Origin: Rhodocyclaceae bacterium | GTDB lineage: Bacteria; Pseudomonadota; Gammaproteobacteria; Burkholderiales; Rhodocyclaceae | Reading direction: 5' to 3' | Length of the DNA stretch: 46,918 nucleotides | Assembly (NCBI GenBank): GCA_028714035.1 | Contig: JAQTNA010000035.1 | Location: 1 to 46,918, forward strand | In this document: in pieces, positions 1 through 6,959 of the stretch | How the letters are laid out: each line of letters opens with the position of its first letter | Numbering within the stretch: the first letter of the stretch is position 1 | Notes under the pieces: generated by a model | The model's input: the letters and a program-made list of their open reading frames with translations, nothing else | Told to the model about the DNA's origin: nothing | Databases searched by the model: none | Made by a program: the position numbers and the translations under genes

Positions 1-95
1 GCTGGCGCGGCCCCACCCGGAACTGGGATCGCCCCGCCACCGTCTGGCTCAACCCGGTACGACAAAAGAATAACGATCTGAAAATGGCTGCTTGA
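1..95 (+). CDS. Possible C-terminal end of a mobile-element protein (partial)
   Basis: An open frame enters from the left edge and stops with TGA at 93-95. It encodes about 30 residues ending ...WLNPVRQKNNDLKMAA. The basic, Trp/Arg-rich end resembles the C terminus of a transposase, but I cannot name a family from so little. It lies antisense to the open frame of the DotA/TraY gene, whose recognisable part lies to the right. A mobile element may therefore have entered that gene at about 95-130. This is weak evidence, because only the tail is visible and no terminal inverted repeat or target duplication can be checked. Confidence 0.25.
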   Translation, partial: WRGPTRNWDRPATVWLNPVRQKNNDLKMAA

Positions 96-1363
96 ACACC
101 GTGACAACTATCTTGACAAATAACGCTATTGGCACCCGGGGAAAAAGATACCTGCGTTGCAGACGAAATTCTTATTGCGTCTTTGATGCGGGCAATTTCA
201 CGTTCGACGGCGCCGGCGTTTGCCCAACCCCCGCGCTTGAGCTTGTCTGCGACCGCCCCGTTGAGTACTGATACTTGACCTTGCACGATGGTCAACAGAC
301 TTTGGCGAAACGCCTGACTGAATGCCTGAACCGCGGCAGTCACGGTGGCCGCAGAAACGGGCTTCGGTCCGTCTTTCGCTTCGTCGGTTTCGGCCGCCGT
401 AATGATCTTGGCGATGGCCGGGGCGAGGGCCGAAGAAGCCCCCTGGCAGGAACTCCCGGGGACTCCGCCGCCCGTGCCGCAGACGTAAGACATCTGGAGC
501 GCAGCAATATTCCGCTGGAGCGAGGTCACCGCCGTTGAAACGTCGGTATTGGTCTCGACGTTGGATAGGGCGGTCATCATGCCGTTATACGTGGCGGACG
601 CCATGGCGCTGTCATTGGCGGTCAGACCGGTTTTGGCGCTCGGTGGCGTCGAAGTGATTTGAGTACCTATGGTCAAGGTGCCGCAAATTCCTGACGCAGC
701 GGGCCAGGCTGGATCATAAAGTCCAATCACGTGCACGTAGCTGCTGGCATTCGGGGTCGTTACCGATGCGTACCCAGCCAGGCCGTCCAGCACGACCAAT
801 TGCAGATTCAGTTTCGTGCCGGAGCCTGCCATGACAGTATCGATTGCTTGCTCGACTCCACGCTTGCATACCATCATTTTGGTGATGCTGAGGCCAACGG
901 TGTCCAGGTTCCGGTTCGGCAAAACTGAGGACACGATCTCGTCGGATGGCAAATCGACGACCACGTAATCCACAACCTTAGACCACATACTCGAAGCAAA
1001 AGCGATGGACCCATAAACAACCCAGAGCAGGATCACCTGGATGCCTGAATACCCCGTGGAACCCGGGATCAACACGGCCGACGCGGTGGTCATGCGCAAA
1101 GGCGTATAGAGCGTGTTCCAACGCTTGCCCAGAACCTCGCCGTCGTGGGCGGTGTTGGTGATGCCGAACACCGTCACCCATGTCATGATGATCGACCCAA
1201 AAAACAGCACCGCGCTGTTGAACACACCGAATGCGGTCCCCAGCATGTCGGGCGAGGTGCTGGTTACTGCGCCGGTCCCGCCTGCTATCTGCTGGAAGAC
1301 GCTCCCGAAAACCATCTTCAACATCTCTATGGAGAGATCGCCATCTGGGGGCCGCAGGTCCAT
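1..1363 (-). CDS. DotA/TraY-type conjugation membrane protein (partial, runs off left edge)
   Basis: The frame starts at an ATG at 1363, preceded by a GAAAGGAG ribosome site, and stays open to the window edge (454 codons), so the true end is unseen. Residues 20-110 have two hydrophobic stretches (AVLFFGSIIMTWVTVFGI and IQVILLWVVYGSIAFASSMW) separated by TAHDGEVLGKRWNTLYTPLR. That arrangement is typical of the N-terminal part of DotA/TraY proteins, inner-membrane components of type IVB (IncI-like) secretion systems on conjugative elements. The middle is a Cys-containing, Ala/Thr-rich presumably periplasmic region. The last 30 or so codons overlap an oppositely directed open frame at 1-95 and may not belong to this gene. 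Together with the integrase at 10138-11235 it indicates a conjugative element. Family assignment is by motif recognition. Confidence 0.65.
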   Translation of the reverse strand, partial: MDLRPPDGDLSIEMLKMVFGSVFQQIAGGTGAVTSTSPDMLGTAFGVFNSAVLFFGSIIMTWVTVFGITNTAHDGEVLGKRWNTLYTPLRMTTASAVLIPGSTGYSGIQVILLWVVYGSIAFASSMWSKVVDYVVVDLPSDEIVSSVLPNRNLDTVGLSITKMMVCKRGVEQAIDTVMAGSGTKLNLQLVVLDGLAGYASVTTPNASSYVHVIGLYDPAWPAASGICGTLTIGTQITSTPPSAKTGLTANDSAMASATYNGMMTALSNVETNTDVSTAVTSLQRNIAALQMSYVCGTGGGVPGSSCQGASSALAPAIAKIITAAETDEAKDGPKPVSAATVTAAVQAFSQAFRQSLLTIVQGQVSVLNGAVADKLKRGGWANAGAVEREIARIKDAIRISSATQVSFSPGANSVICQDSCHGVQAAIFRSLFFCRTGLSQTVAGRSQFRVGPRQ

Positions 1364-1490
1364 TATTGCGCTCCTTTCAATAAAAACCATGCTTGCCGAA
1401 ACATGGTTTTAATTCTTTTTTTCTATCCGTTTGGATGTGAAAAAAATATAAAATCGTTGTTGTTGTCGTTTAATAACAAGAACTTAGGAG

Positions 1491-1518
1491 TTGATTTTAT
1501 ATCCGAATACGATAGAAT
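1491..1518 (+). promoter_or_regulatory. Candidate sigma-70 promoter in an AT-rich gap
   Basis: TTGATT (1491-1496) and TAGAAT (1513-1518) are 16 bp apart, inside the only strongly AT-rich stretch of the region (about 1405-1530). The predicted start near 1525 would serve the rightward genes at 1549 and 1907. The rest of the gap 1364-1548 holds nothing else I can name, apart from the ribosome site of the leftward DotA/TraY gene. Confidence 0.4.
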
Positions 1519-1548
1519 GGAAGCGTTTATTTTGTAGGTCGGTCAACC

Positions 1549-1905
1549 ATGACATCCCATAGGCACCCCCTTTCAACTGGCTACGAAAAACGTGAAAAGT
1601 CCCCGTTTCGAACGGCGATATTCTTTTGCGGTCTTCCTCTTTATCGGGACACGATTTATGACAGACGGCCGGAGGATGATCCAAACAAATGGGAACGCGC
1701 AGCCTTGGACGGTTTCAAGACGGTCGCGCAGTGGCGGCGGGATCGCAGGAACGTGCGTGAAGATGCCCAGCCCTCCGCCTGGGTATTCCCGGTCCGCGCC
1801 TACCTACCACAGCAAAGGTGTCCCCTTTTTCGCATTGAAGACACCACACCAATGCGCCGGCACCGCCGCGTGACGAAACGATTTCAACAACAGCAGGAGA
1901 CCTAA
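1549..1905 (+). CDS. Small hypothetical protein
   Basis: 118 codons starting at an ATG about 25 bp after a candidate promoter, with only a modest ribosome site (AGGTCGG). The product is basic and Arg-rich, with a central segment (PNKWERAALDGFKTVAQW) that looks protein-like; I recognise no family. The stop at 1903-1905 is one base before the ATG of the next gene, a spacing that fits translational coupling. A 93-codon frame at 1592-1873 overlaps it in another phase and is compositionally less convincing. Whether this is a real gene is uncertain. Confidence 0.4.
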   Translation: MTSHRHPLSTGYEKREKSPFRTAIFFCGLPLYRDTIYDRRPEDDPNKWERAALDGFKTVAQWRRDRRNVREDAQPSAWVFPVRAYLPQQRCPLFRIEDTTPMRRHRRVTKRFQQQQET

Positions 1906-1906
1906 A

Positions 1907-2200
1907 ATGAAAACGACCGTCAAGATTTCCCCCGCCACGCCGCGTGATTACGGCCCGGTGATCGATGCCTTCGCGCGAGTGTCAGCGCTCGAACGGGAAT
2001 TGGCGAGAGCCAGGAGTCGTTTTGACCAACTTGCCGAGGAATATGCCAGTCCGGTGATTGCCTCCTACTGCGCGCAGCGGCGAGCCAAGTTTTTGAAGAG
2101 CCTGGCAAAACTCAGTGTGGCCCTGGACGCGGGTGACAAACGGCTTGCCCTGGAGCGGGCGGAGTTTGACCAGGAGGAACTGGCCGCTCTGGATGCATAA
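1907..2200 (+). CDS. Small helical hypothetical protein
   Basis: 97 residues, starting ATG at 1907 behind an AGGAG site. From about residue 25 the sequence is almost entirely helix-forming and heptad-like (ARVSALERELARARSRFDQL, then a Lys/Arg/Glu-rich C-terminal half), so a coiled coil or helical hairpin is likely. There is no signal peptide or membrane segment. It follows the 118-codon frame with one base between and is itself followed by an inverted repeat at 2206-2270. I do not recognise a family. It is an accessory gene of the integrative element, function unknown. Confidence 0.6.
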   Translation: MKTTVKISPATPRDYGPVIDAFARVSALERELARARSRFDQLAEEYASPVIASYCAQRRAKFLKSLAKLSVALDAGDKRLALERAEFDQEELAALDA

Positions 2201-2205
2201 GACTC

Positions 2206-2270
2206 CTGGGATAGGTTATCGGATTATGTGATTGATGGCGGGTTAATCCCCCGCCCTCGATCTATCCCAG
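2206..2270. terminator. Nested stem-loop after the rightward gene pair
   Basis: CTGGGATAG (2206-2214) pairs with CTATCCCAG (2262-2270). Nested inside, GGCGGG (2237-2242) pairs with CCCGCC (2250-2255) around a 7-nt loop. It lies between convergent genes and could act as a bidirectional terminator, although there is no T-run after either stem. Otherwise it may be a structured RNA or a protein site. Confidence 0.4.
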
Positions 2271-2408
2271 AGTGTTCCTGCCGCCCAAAAGTTAAGCAAC
2301 AGATCAAGTCCATGATGCGCTGATGGATTTGTGGTCTACCTCGGTCGTTGTCCACAAAAGTTGGGGATAACTTCGGTCGCATTTCTCGACCGTCGCCGGG
2401 GCACGATC

Positions 2409-2741
2409 CTAATCTTCTATCAGCAATCGTGGGTCTAACAGGAAGTCATCTGGCACGTCGATATCCTGCCTCGGAACTCCTGGCAACAGGAGCCGCGCCA
2501 ACCCACGCTGATCCCGATTCAGGGATGTCGTTTCGATACCGCGCCACGTGGCCAGGATTTCTCGCAGACGTTTGATCTCTGAGTCGGTCGCCCACACCTC
2601 ACGAGGGCGCTGACCAGCGTCACGAAGGCGTTGGCGGAATTCGGCCAAGCGCCGCCGGTCGCCCTCTTTTTCCGCTGCCGTTTTCTTCCCCCACGGTCTA
2701 TTCGCCATATCCTCATGTTGGTTGTTACTCAGAGCCGACAT
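2409..2741 (-). CDS. Hypothetical protein, last gene of the HAD/phosphoesterase operon
   Basis: 110 residues. I chose the ATG at 2741 because it follows the upstream stop (2743-2745) by one base and has an AGGAG site; a longer frame to 2807 would overlap the neighbour. The product is charged and mostly helical. Residues 32-48 (RLAEFRQRLRDAGQRPREVW) faintly recall the RLR..G.RP...W start of MazE-like antitoxins of the DUF3018 type, but the rest does not extend this match and I make no functional claim. It is the 13th and last gene of the operon starting at 9641. Confidence 0.65.
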   Translation of the reverse strand: MSALSNNQHEDMANRPWGKKTAAEKEGDRRRLAEFRQRLRDAGQRPREVWATDSEIKRLREILATWRGIETTSLNRDQRGLARLLLPGVPRQDIDVPDDFLLDPRLLIED

Positions 2742-2742
2742 G

Positions 2743-3105
2743 TTACAACTCCTCTTCTGCGCCCGCGAGAATGATGACCGGCTCACCGTTCTCGCCGGTG
2801 AACACACAGAGCTTGAAGTCTTGCAATTCGCCGACTGGAGAGAAAGTGCGGAAAATGACCGTGGAGGGATCGGGCATCGAGCCGTTGACTCGCGACTGGT
2901 TCAGAATATCGTCCAGTAGATCATCTGGCAGGCGGGTGGAGTCGGACTGTTTTATGGCGTCTTGCATTGCATCGTAAACCGCTTCGGTGCACATAATGGG
3001 GTGGGGGTAGTGCCTTCGGCACACAACGACGAACGGATCAATGTCCATCAGATCAATGAGGGTGCCATCTGCCAAGGCTTGGGTGCGTGAGGCGGACGTT
3101 TTCAT
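2743..3105 (-). CDS. Hypothetical protein
   Basis: 120 residues, starting ATG at 3105 with a GGAG site. The ATG overlaps the stop of the upstream HAD gene (ATGA, 3105-3102), so the two are translationally coupled. The product is acidic and soluble, with a Cys/His-containing segment (VCRRHYPHPIMC) at about residues 28-39 and a hydrophobic C-terminal strand (VIILAG). I recognise no family with confidence. Its place in the operon suggests a partner or substrate-related role for the HAD and phosphoesterase enzymes, but nothing in the sequence specifies which. Confidence 0.65.
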   Translation of the reverse strand: MKTSASRTQALADGTLIDLMDIDPFVVVCRRHYPHPIMCTEAVYDAMQDAIKQSDSTRLPDDLLDDILNQSRVNGSMPDPSTVIFRTFSPVGELQDFKLCVFTGENGEPVIILAGAEEEL

Positions 3106-3626
3106 GCTGTTTGCTCCGACTGAGTTGAAAGAGACTGCCCATATTCCGACTTAGGCACGTCGGCATTCCCGAGGTCGCTGCATCGCCCCAATCGCTCCCG
3201 TAGCGCCTGCTCTTCGACTTGCCAGAACCCGTCTGCGCACAGCAGCAGATTGGAGCAGTCTGGAGGATAGAGCGCGTGATCATCGTCCAGTGCCAGCCAG
3301 CACGTCGAAGCCTGGTCGCGTTCAGCCAGGAACATCCGAATTTCGTCGAATCGGGGATGCTTCGTATAGTGACGCTCTGCCGCCTTTATGACAGGTGTTG
3401 CGCCGATGATGCGTTGGGCAATATCCGGCGCGAACGCCCCGATCACGACCTCCCAGGGGCGATGCTCCCGCCAGGAACTGATAATGACGATTTCGCACTG
3501 CGGGAACTCCCGCAATATCGCCTCCAGGCGAGGCAGACAGGAAAAGAACTGATTCTCCTCATCGGTCCGATCTCGCCGCGGAAAGACCGGATGGAGAACG
3601 CCGTCGAAGTCAAGAAAGAGGATCAT
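3102..3626 (-). CDS. HAD phosphatase-like protein of the Swiss Army Knife RNA repair type (copy 1)
   Basis: 174 residues. It opens with MILFLDFDGVLHP, HAD motif I with the nucleophile Asp6 and acid/base Asp8. IIISSWR at about residue 47 supplies the motif II Ser, and WLALDDD near residue 115 supplies the motif III/IV acidic residues. This layout and the very short N terminus match HAD domains found alone or fused in RNA repair proteins (HAD_SAK family, as I know it), expected to be Mg-dependent phosphatases acting on RNA or nucleotide ends. The C-terminal 40 residues are low-complexity and probably disordered. It is coupled by 4-bp overlaps to the genes on both sides. Substrate unknown. Confidence 0.8.
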   Translation of the reverse strand: MILFLDFDGVLHPVFPRRDRTDEENQFFSCLPRLEAILREFPQCEIVIISSWREHRPWEVVIGAFAPDIAQRIIGATPVIKAAERHYTKHPRFDEIRMFLAERDQASTCWLALDDDHALYPPDCSNLLLCADGFWQVEEQALRERLGRCSDLGNADVPKSEYGQSLSTQSEQTA

Positions 3627-4078
3627 CGCCCAAGTCGCTCGATAATTGACGGCACATCCTTTTCAGTCAAGCCTGTTCGGTGATCCACCCGGTACAGTTC
3701 CCGGCAGCCCGGCCAGAAATAATCCTCGCAATCGTCCAGGGCCAACCACGGTCCGCCCGCTCGGCCCGCCTGTTCCAACCAGGCTACGCATTCATCCTGG
3801 CGCTGCCCGATAATGCCCTGCACCCGGTTCTTGGCATCCAAATCCGGCGTGCAGCCGGCAAAGCGCCCAGCCAGATTCGGCACCTCTGAGAACACCATGT
3901 CCACCAGCTCCTCGCGGGGATAGATCAGCCGCCAGGAGGTGGACAACACCACCTGGGCCTCGGGGAGCGCCCGCAGGATGGCGTGCAACAGCGGCAGGCG
4001 GCAGAAAAGCCAGTCGGCCTCCGTCCGGCCAAGGCTCTCCGGGTGCAGTACGCCATCAAAGTCGAGGAAGAGGATCAT
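3623..4078 (-). CDS. HAD phosphatase-like protein of the Swiss Army Knife RNA repair type (copy 2)
   Basis: 151 residues, a paralogue of the gene at 3102-3626. Motif I is MILFLDFDGVLHPES (Asp6, Asp8), motif II is VVLSTSWR near residue 46, and the acidic motif is WLALDDCEDYFW near residue 116. It lacks the extended tail of copy 1. The ATG at 4078 overlaps the stop of the truncated HAD gene upstream, and its own stop overlaps the start of copy 1, so ribosomes can pass straight through all three. The copies have diverged well beyond a recent duplication, suggesting distinct substrates or partners rather than dosage. Confidence 0.8.
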   Translation of the reverse strand: MILFLDFDGVLHPESLGRTEADWLFCRLPLLHAILRALPEAQVVLSTSWRLIYPREELVDMVFSEVPNLAGRFAGCTPDLDAKNRVQGIIGQRQDECVAWLEQAGRAGGPWLALDDCEDYFWPGCRELYRVDHRTGLTEKDVPSIIERLGR

Positions 4079-4287
4079 GGCTGCAACCTCACGTTGCCTC
4101 GCATCTGATCATGTAGTATCTTTTGAACGTCTCCTGGCTGAACTGTCGCCCCGGACTGCTCGAACGTCTTGACGTTAGCACCGGATTGCTTATGAGTCAG
4201 GAGATACTCTCTCGTAGTGGCGCTTTGTAGGTACATCCGTTCATCGGCAGAACGCAGCACCTCGTCGAAGTCCAGGAACAGGATCAT
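4075..4287 (-). CDS. Truncated HAD-type protein
   Basis: 70 residues. It starts at the ATG at 4287, which overlaps the stop of the phosphoesterase gene upstream; the longer frame to 4341 is a shadow. It opens like its neighbours (MILFLDFDEVL) but the Gly after Asp8 is Glu, and after about residue 15 the sequence no longer resembles a HAD fold. It is far too short for motifs II-IV. The remainder (TREYLLTHKQSGANVKTFEQ and onward) is unrecognised. Probably a decayed or recombinant HAD paralogue that kept its start region and overlaps. It could still be translated, since both overlaps are intact. Confidence 0.6.
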   Translation of the reverse strand: MILFLDFDEVLRSADERMYLQSATTREYLLTHKQSGANVKTFEQSGATVQPGDVQKILHDQMRGNVRLQP

Positions 4288-4997
4288 GCCCGTCCCCTCA
4301 AATGCAGCCGCATGGTGCAATCCTCCCCCGCCGGCACCCATTCCCCGTAGATGCCGAGCACGCCATCTTCACCTTTGTTGCGAATCTTCTTGAGCGCGGC
4401 CAGCAGGGTTTCTCCAGACACTGGGGTACCGCCCCAGGCATCCACGCCCACATTCACTTCCGGGAGACGGGCCGGTTGCTTCCGGCCCCGGAAATGCTGG
4501 TGCAGGTGTCCGTGCAGCAATCCAGCCTCGCCTTGGGTACCCGATACCAGAGAACGGGCTGCGAAATGTGCTTCCTCGGCGGCGATCCGTTCATCGGGGG
4601 AGCGGAAGCGATCCGGCACTCGGTAAGGGAAGTGACTTAGCGCAAGACGCACTCCGGCCACCATGACGGTGCCGGAGGAAGCCACGGATTCGAAGCCTGC
4701 GGCCTGGTAGCGGGCGAGCTGCTCAGGCACGAGCCGCTTCCAGCCGGCGTCGTGGTTGCCCATGATCAGATGCTTCCGGCCATTGAGGTGCGGCAGCCAC
4801 TCTTCCACCTGGGCGAACGTCAGAGAGAAGTCGCCGAGGTAGTACACCGTATCATCCGGCGCGACCGTGCCATTCCACTTTGCCCGATAGTCCAGCGCCA
4901 TGTCTTCCACGGACTTGTATGGGCGGGTCTCCCGGCAGTAGCCCAGAATGTGTTCGTGGCCGAAATGGTGATCGGAGGTGAAGAAATCCTTGGGCAT
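4284..4997 (-). CDS. Calcineurin-like metallophosphoesterase (copy 1)
   Basis: 237 residues. The ATG at 4997 lies one base after the upstream stop; the frame to 5033 is a shadow extension. The full set of dinuclear-metal motifs is visible: TSDHHFGH (DxH, residues 7-14), YLGDFS near 53, MGNHD near 79, ALSHFPY near 132 and LLHGHLHQH near 173. Small phosphoesterases of this type occur in phages and mobile elements and cleave phosphomonoesters or diesters, including cyclic phosphates. In this operon with HAD phosphatases and an exoribonuclease, RNA-end or cyclic-nucleotide processing is a reasonable inference. Soluble; no signal peptide. Confidence 0.88.
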   Translation of the reverse strand: MPKDFFTSDHHFGHEHILGYCRETRPYKSVEDMALDYRAKWNGTVAPDDTVYYLGDFSLTFAQVEEWLPHLNGRKHLIMGNHDAGWKRLVPEQLARYQAAGFESVASSGTVMVAGVRLALSHFPYRVPDRFRSPDERIAAEEAHFAARSLVSGTQGEAGLLHGHLHQHFRGRKQPARLPEVNVGVDAWGGTPVSGETLLAALKKIRNKGEDGVLGIYGEWVPAGEDCTMRLHLRGRA

Positions 4998-4998
4998 G

Positions 4999-5463
4999 TC
5001 ACGCCCCCTCGTCCTTGATGACGACGATGCCATTTCGCGTCAGCATCAGGCTGCCCCTGTCGCCAGGGTCGTCTGGCACGGTGCCCTCGGGTGCATGCTC
5101 CGGGCACCGGGTCAGGACGTAGCCCCCGGAATTCAGCACCTGGCCCGGACTGCCGCACGTCTCGCAGAGATGCGCCGACATCGCCTGCGCCATCCAGATC
5201 ATGCCTCGTTGCACCTCATTCGCCCCGCGCACATAGAAGGACAGCGTGCCAAACTTCTCCTTGACCTGGCGTGTGACTACCTGTGGCGCCTGATTCCGGT
5301 CGGTCCAGAATTGCAGGCGCTCGCACAGTGTCTCGATCAGCGTGAACCAGCCGTCGCCGCACGAGAATCCCCAGGCCATGCAGGTTTCCTGAATTGAACC
5401 CCGCCGCTCCGCGAAGATATTCGGATAACGTTGGCACAGCAGATCGTCCAGTTCCTTCCTCAT
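4999..5463 (-). CDS. Unknown zinc-ribbon-like protein, duplicated (copy A)
   Basis: 154 residues from the ATG at 5463. The first 82 or so residues are identical to the next gene upstream (5477-5878), as is the DNA. The second half has a paired-Cys region (HLCETCGSPG...TRCPEH) that looks like a treble-clef or zinc ribbon. The C-terminal 28 residues, after PEHAPEGT, exist only in this copy. The N-terminal part (CGDGWFTLIETLCERLQFW, then VKEKFGTLSFYVRG) recalls small proteins annotated as hypothetical in phages and mobile elements. Function unknown. It ends one base before the phosphoesterase start. Confidence 0.7.
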   Translation of the reverse strand: MRKELDDLLCQRYPNIFAERRGSIQETCMAWGFSCGDGWFTLIETLCERLQFWTDRNQAPQVVTRQVKEKFGTLSFYVRGANEVQRGMIWMAQAMSAHLCETCGSPGQVLNSGGYVLTRCPEHAPEGTVPDDPGDRGSLMLTRNGIVVIKDEGA

Positions 5464-5465
5464 GG
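5216..5465. repeat. 250-bp perfect direct repeat, copy 1
   Basis: Positions 5216-5465 match 5631-5880 base for base as far as I can read, offset 415 bp. The repeat covers the 5' halves of the two twin genes and ends just after their ATG. Perfect identity here beside clear divergence in the 3' halves points to recent gene conversion or unequal crossing-over. Confidence 0.9.
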
Positions 5466-5476
5466 TGTTCCCCCTA

Positions 5477-5878
5477 TCAGGGCCTGCAAGTCCGGGTGCC
5501 CTCGGGCGTATGCTCCGGACAGCGCGTCATGATCCAGCCTTCGTGGTTCAATACCTTTCCCGGCTGGCCGCACTTCTCGCAGATGTGCGCGGACATGGCT
5601 TCAGCCATCCAGATCATGCCGCACTGCACGTCATTCGCCCCGCGCACATAGAAGGACAGCGTGCCAAACTTCTCCTTGACCTGGCGTGTGACTACCTGTG
5701 GCGCCTGATTCCGGTCGGTCCAGAATTGCAGGCGCTCGCACAGTGTCTCGATCAGCGTGAACCAGCCGTCGCCGCACGAGAATCCCCAGGCCATGCAGGT
5801 TTCCTGAATTGAACCCCGCCGCTCCGCGAAGATATTCGGATAACGTTGGCACAGCAGATCGTCCAGTTCCTTCCTCAT
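5477..5878 (-). CDS. Unknown zinc-ribbon-like protein, duplicated (copy B)
   Basis: 133 residues. It starts at the ATG at 5878, which overlaps the stop of the HAD gene upstream (TGA 5877-5875); the frame to 6001 is a shadow. It is the twin of 4999-5463: identical over the first 82 or so residues, then diverged (about 75% similar) through the HICEKCGQPG...TRCPEH zinc-ribbon-like segment. It ends abruptly in ...EGTRTCRP. That end is encoded by DNA nearly identical to the 3' end of the exonuclease gene (6387 region), so this C terminus looks recombinational rather than ancestral. Confidence 0.7.
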   Translation of the reverse strand: MRKELDDLLCQRYPNIFAERRGSIQETCMAWGFSCGDGWFTLIETLCERLQFWTDRNQAPQVVTRQVKEKFGTLSFYVRGANDVQCGMIWMAEAMSAHICEKCGQPGKVLNHEGWIMTRCPEHTPEGTRTCRP

Positions 5879-5880
5879 GG
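5631..5880. repeat. 250-bp perfect direct repeat, copy 2
   Basis: Second copy of the repeat at 5216-5465. The flanks differ: copy 1 is followed to its right by the junction sequence at 5466-5500, while copy 2 is followed by the 3' end of a HAD gene. Confidence 0.9.
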
Positions 5881-6390
5881 CTTGTTCTCCTTGTTGTAGT
5901 GCTGCGCCAGCCGCTGCCGCAGGCGATCCAGCACGGCCGGATCGCCCAGGCCGGCGTAGTCGTCGGTGAGCACCAGATTGCCGACGTGGGCCTTCGACCA
6001 CCCCCAGTCATCGTTGTCCACGGCGATCCAACAACTGCCGAGCCGGTGTCGTGCGACATGCTCCATGATCTGCTCGAAGCGCGTCTGCCGATGCCAGTAG
6101 GGCGTGTATCGCCGATGGAACGTTGCGCCGATGACCCGCTCCTGAAGCGCCGGGGACAGCCGGGCCTTGGTGTTGTCGAAGCCGATAGCCGGCACCCAGG
6201 ACGTGGACAGCACAATGCGTACGCCCGGGAAATCGGCAAGAACGCCCTCCAGCAGTGGCATGTGGCAAAACAATTCCGCCTCGGCATACTCGGCGGGCAG
6301 GTTGGCTTTCCTGAGCACGATTCCCTGCCCAGGGAAGTGATACACCTCGTCCGGGTGCAAGGGGCCATCGAAATCGAGAAACAGAATCAT
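5875..6390 (-). CDS. HAD phosphatase-like protein of the Swiss Army Knife RNA repair type (copy 3)
   Basis: 171 residues from the ATG at 6390, which overlaps the stop of the exoribonuclease gene; the frame to 6492 is a shadow. Motif I is MILFLDFDGPLHP (Asp6, Asp8), motif II is IVLSTSW near residue 62, and the acidic motif is WIAVDNDDWGW near residue 118. The usual VL after DFDG is PL here. It is the most upstream and longest compact member of the HAD family in this operon. Like the others it is expected to be a cytoplasmic Mg-dependent phosphatase or phosphotransferase. Its 3' end overlaps the first twin gene. Confidence 0.8.
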   Translation of the reverse strand: MILFLDFDGPLHPDEVYHFPGQGIVLRKANLPAEYAEAELFCHMPLLEGVLADFPGVRIVLSTSWVPAIGFDNTKARLSPALQERVIGATFHRRYTPYWHRQTRFEQIMEHVARHRLGSCWIAVDNDDWGWSKAHVGNLVLTDDYAGLGDPAVLDRLRQRLAQHYNKENKP

Positions 6391-6959
6391 GGCGTTCCCC
6401 CTGCCAGGGCCTGCAAGTCCGGGTGCGGATGTGCGCTGGCCAATTGTTCCGCGAAAGCCCGGAATGCCGCCAGCCCCTTGGCGTACACCCATAGATCCCG
6501 CAAATCGTTCGCGTCGTTCAATGCATGGTGCGCCTTGCGTCCTGCCTGCCCAAGATGGCTAGCACCTTCGTCCAATACGATGGTGCCGCTGCTCCATAAA
6601 CTGTTCTGGTCGAAGGCAACCGGCGTGCCATCCACGCTACATGGCCACGGCCTGAGAATGGCTCGCAAAAAGTTGAAGTCGTAGCCCGGCGCATCGCTCA
6701 CCACGACCGTATCCCCCAGGCTGTCCAGCCAGGCCGTGAGGCGTTTCCTCAACTCTTCCGGCTGCATGAGGTACTTGCCGCCGTTAAGCAGCGGCAGCAC
6801 GTTGCCCAGCACCCAGGATTCGCACTTGTCCAGGTAGGTTTCCTGGGGCAATTCTGCATAGAACCAGTGCGCCCCATCCTCGGACACCAGGCCGATGCTG
6901 ATGAGCCTCGGCCAACGGTGGCCCAGGCCCGTAAACTCGGTATCCAGGAACAGGATCAC
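6387..6959 (-). CDS. DEDDh 3'-5' exoribonuclease (Rv2179c-like)
   Basis: 190 residues. DEDDh catalytic residues can be placed: Asp6 and Glu8 in LDTEFTGLG, Asp94 in APGYDFNFLR, and His144/145 with Asp149 in HHALNDANDLRDLW. The compact single-domain length and sequence pattern fit the Rv2179c-like branch of RNase T/oligoribonuclease-type exonucleases, which trim RNA 3' ends with two divalent metals. It is coupled to both neighbours by 4-bp overlaps. With HAD phosphatases and phosphoesterases in the same transcript, trimming or repairing damaged RNA 3' ends is a plausible joint role. DNA cannot be excluded as substrate. Confidence 0.82.
   Translation of the reverse strand: MILFLDTEFTGLGHRWPRLISIGLVSEDGAHWFYAELPQETYLDKCESWVLGNVLPLLNGGKYLMQPEELRKRLTAWLDSLGDTVVVSDAPGYDFNFLRAILRPWPCSVDGTPVAFDQNSLWSSGTIVLDEGASHLGQAGRKAHHALNDANDLRDLWVYAKGLAAFRAFAEQLASAHPHPDLQALAGGTP

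Noticed and set aside
2374-2392. Hairpin CGGTCG/CGACCG as terminator
   Set aside because: Only a 6-bp stem with a 7-nt loop and no T-run; too weak to call.
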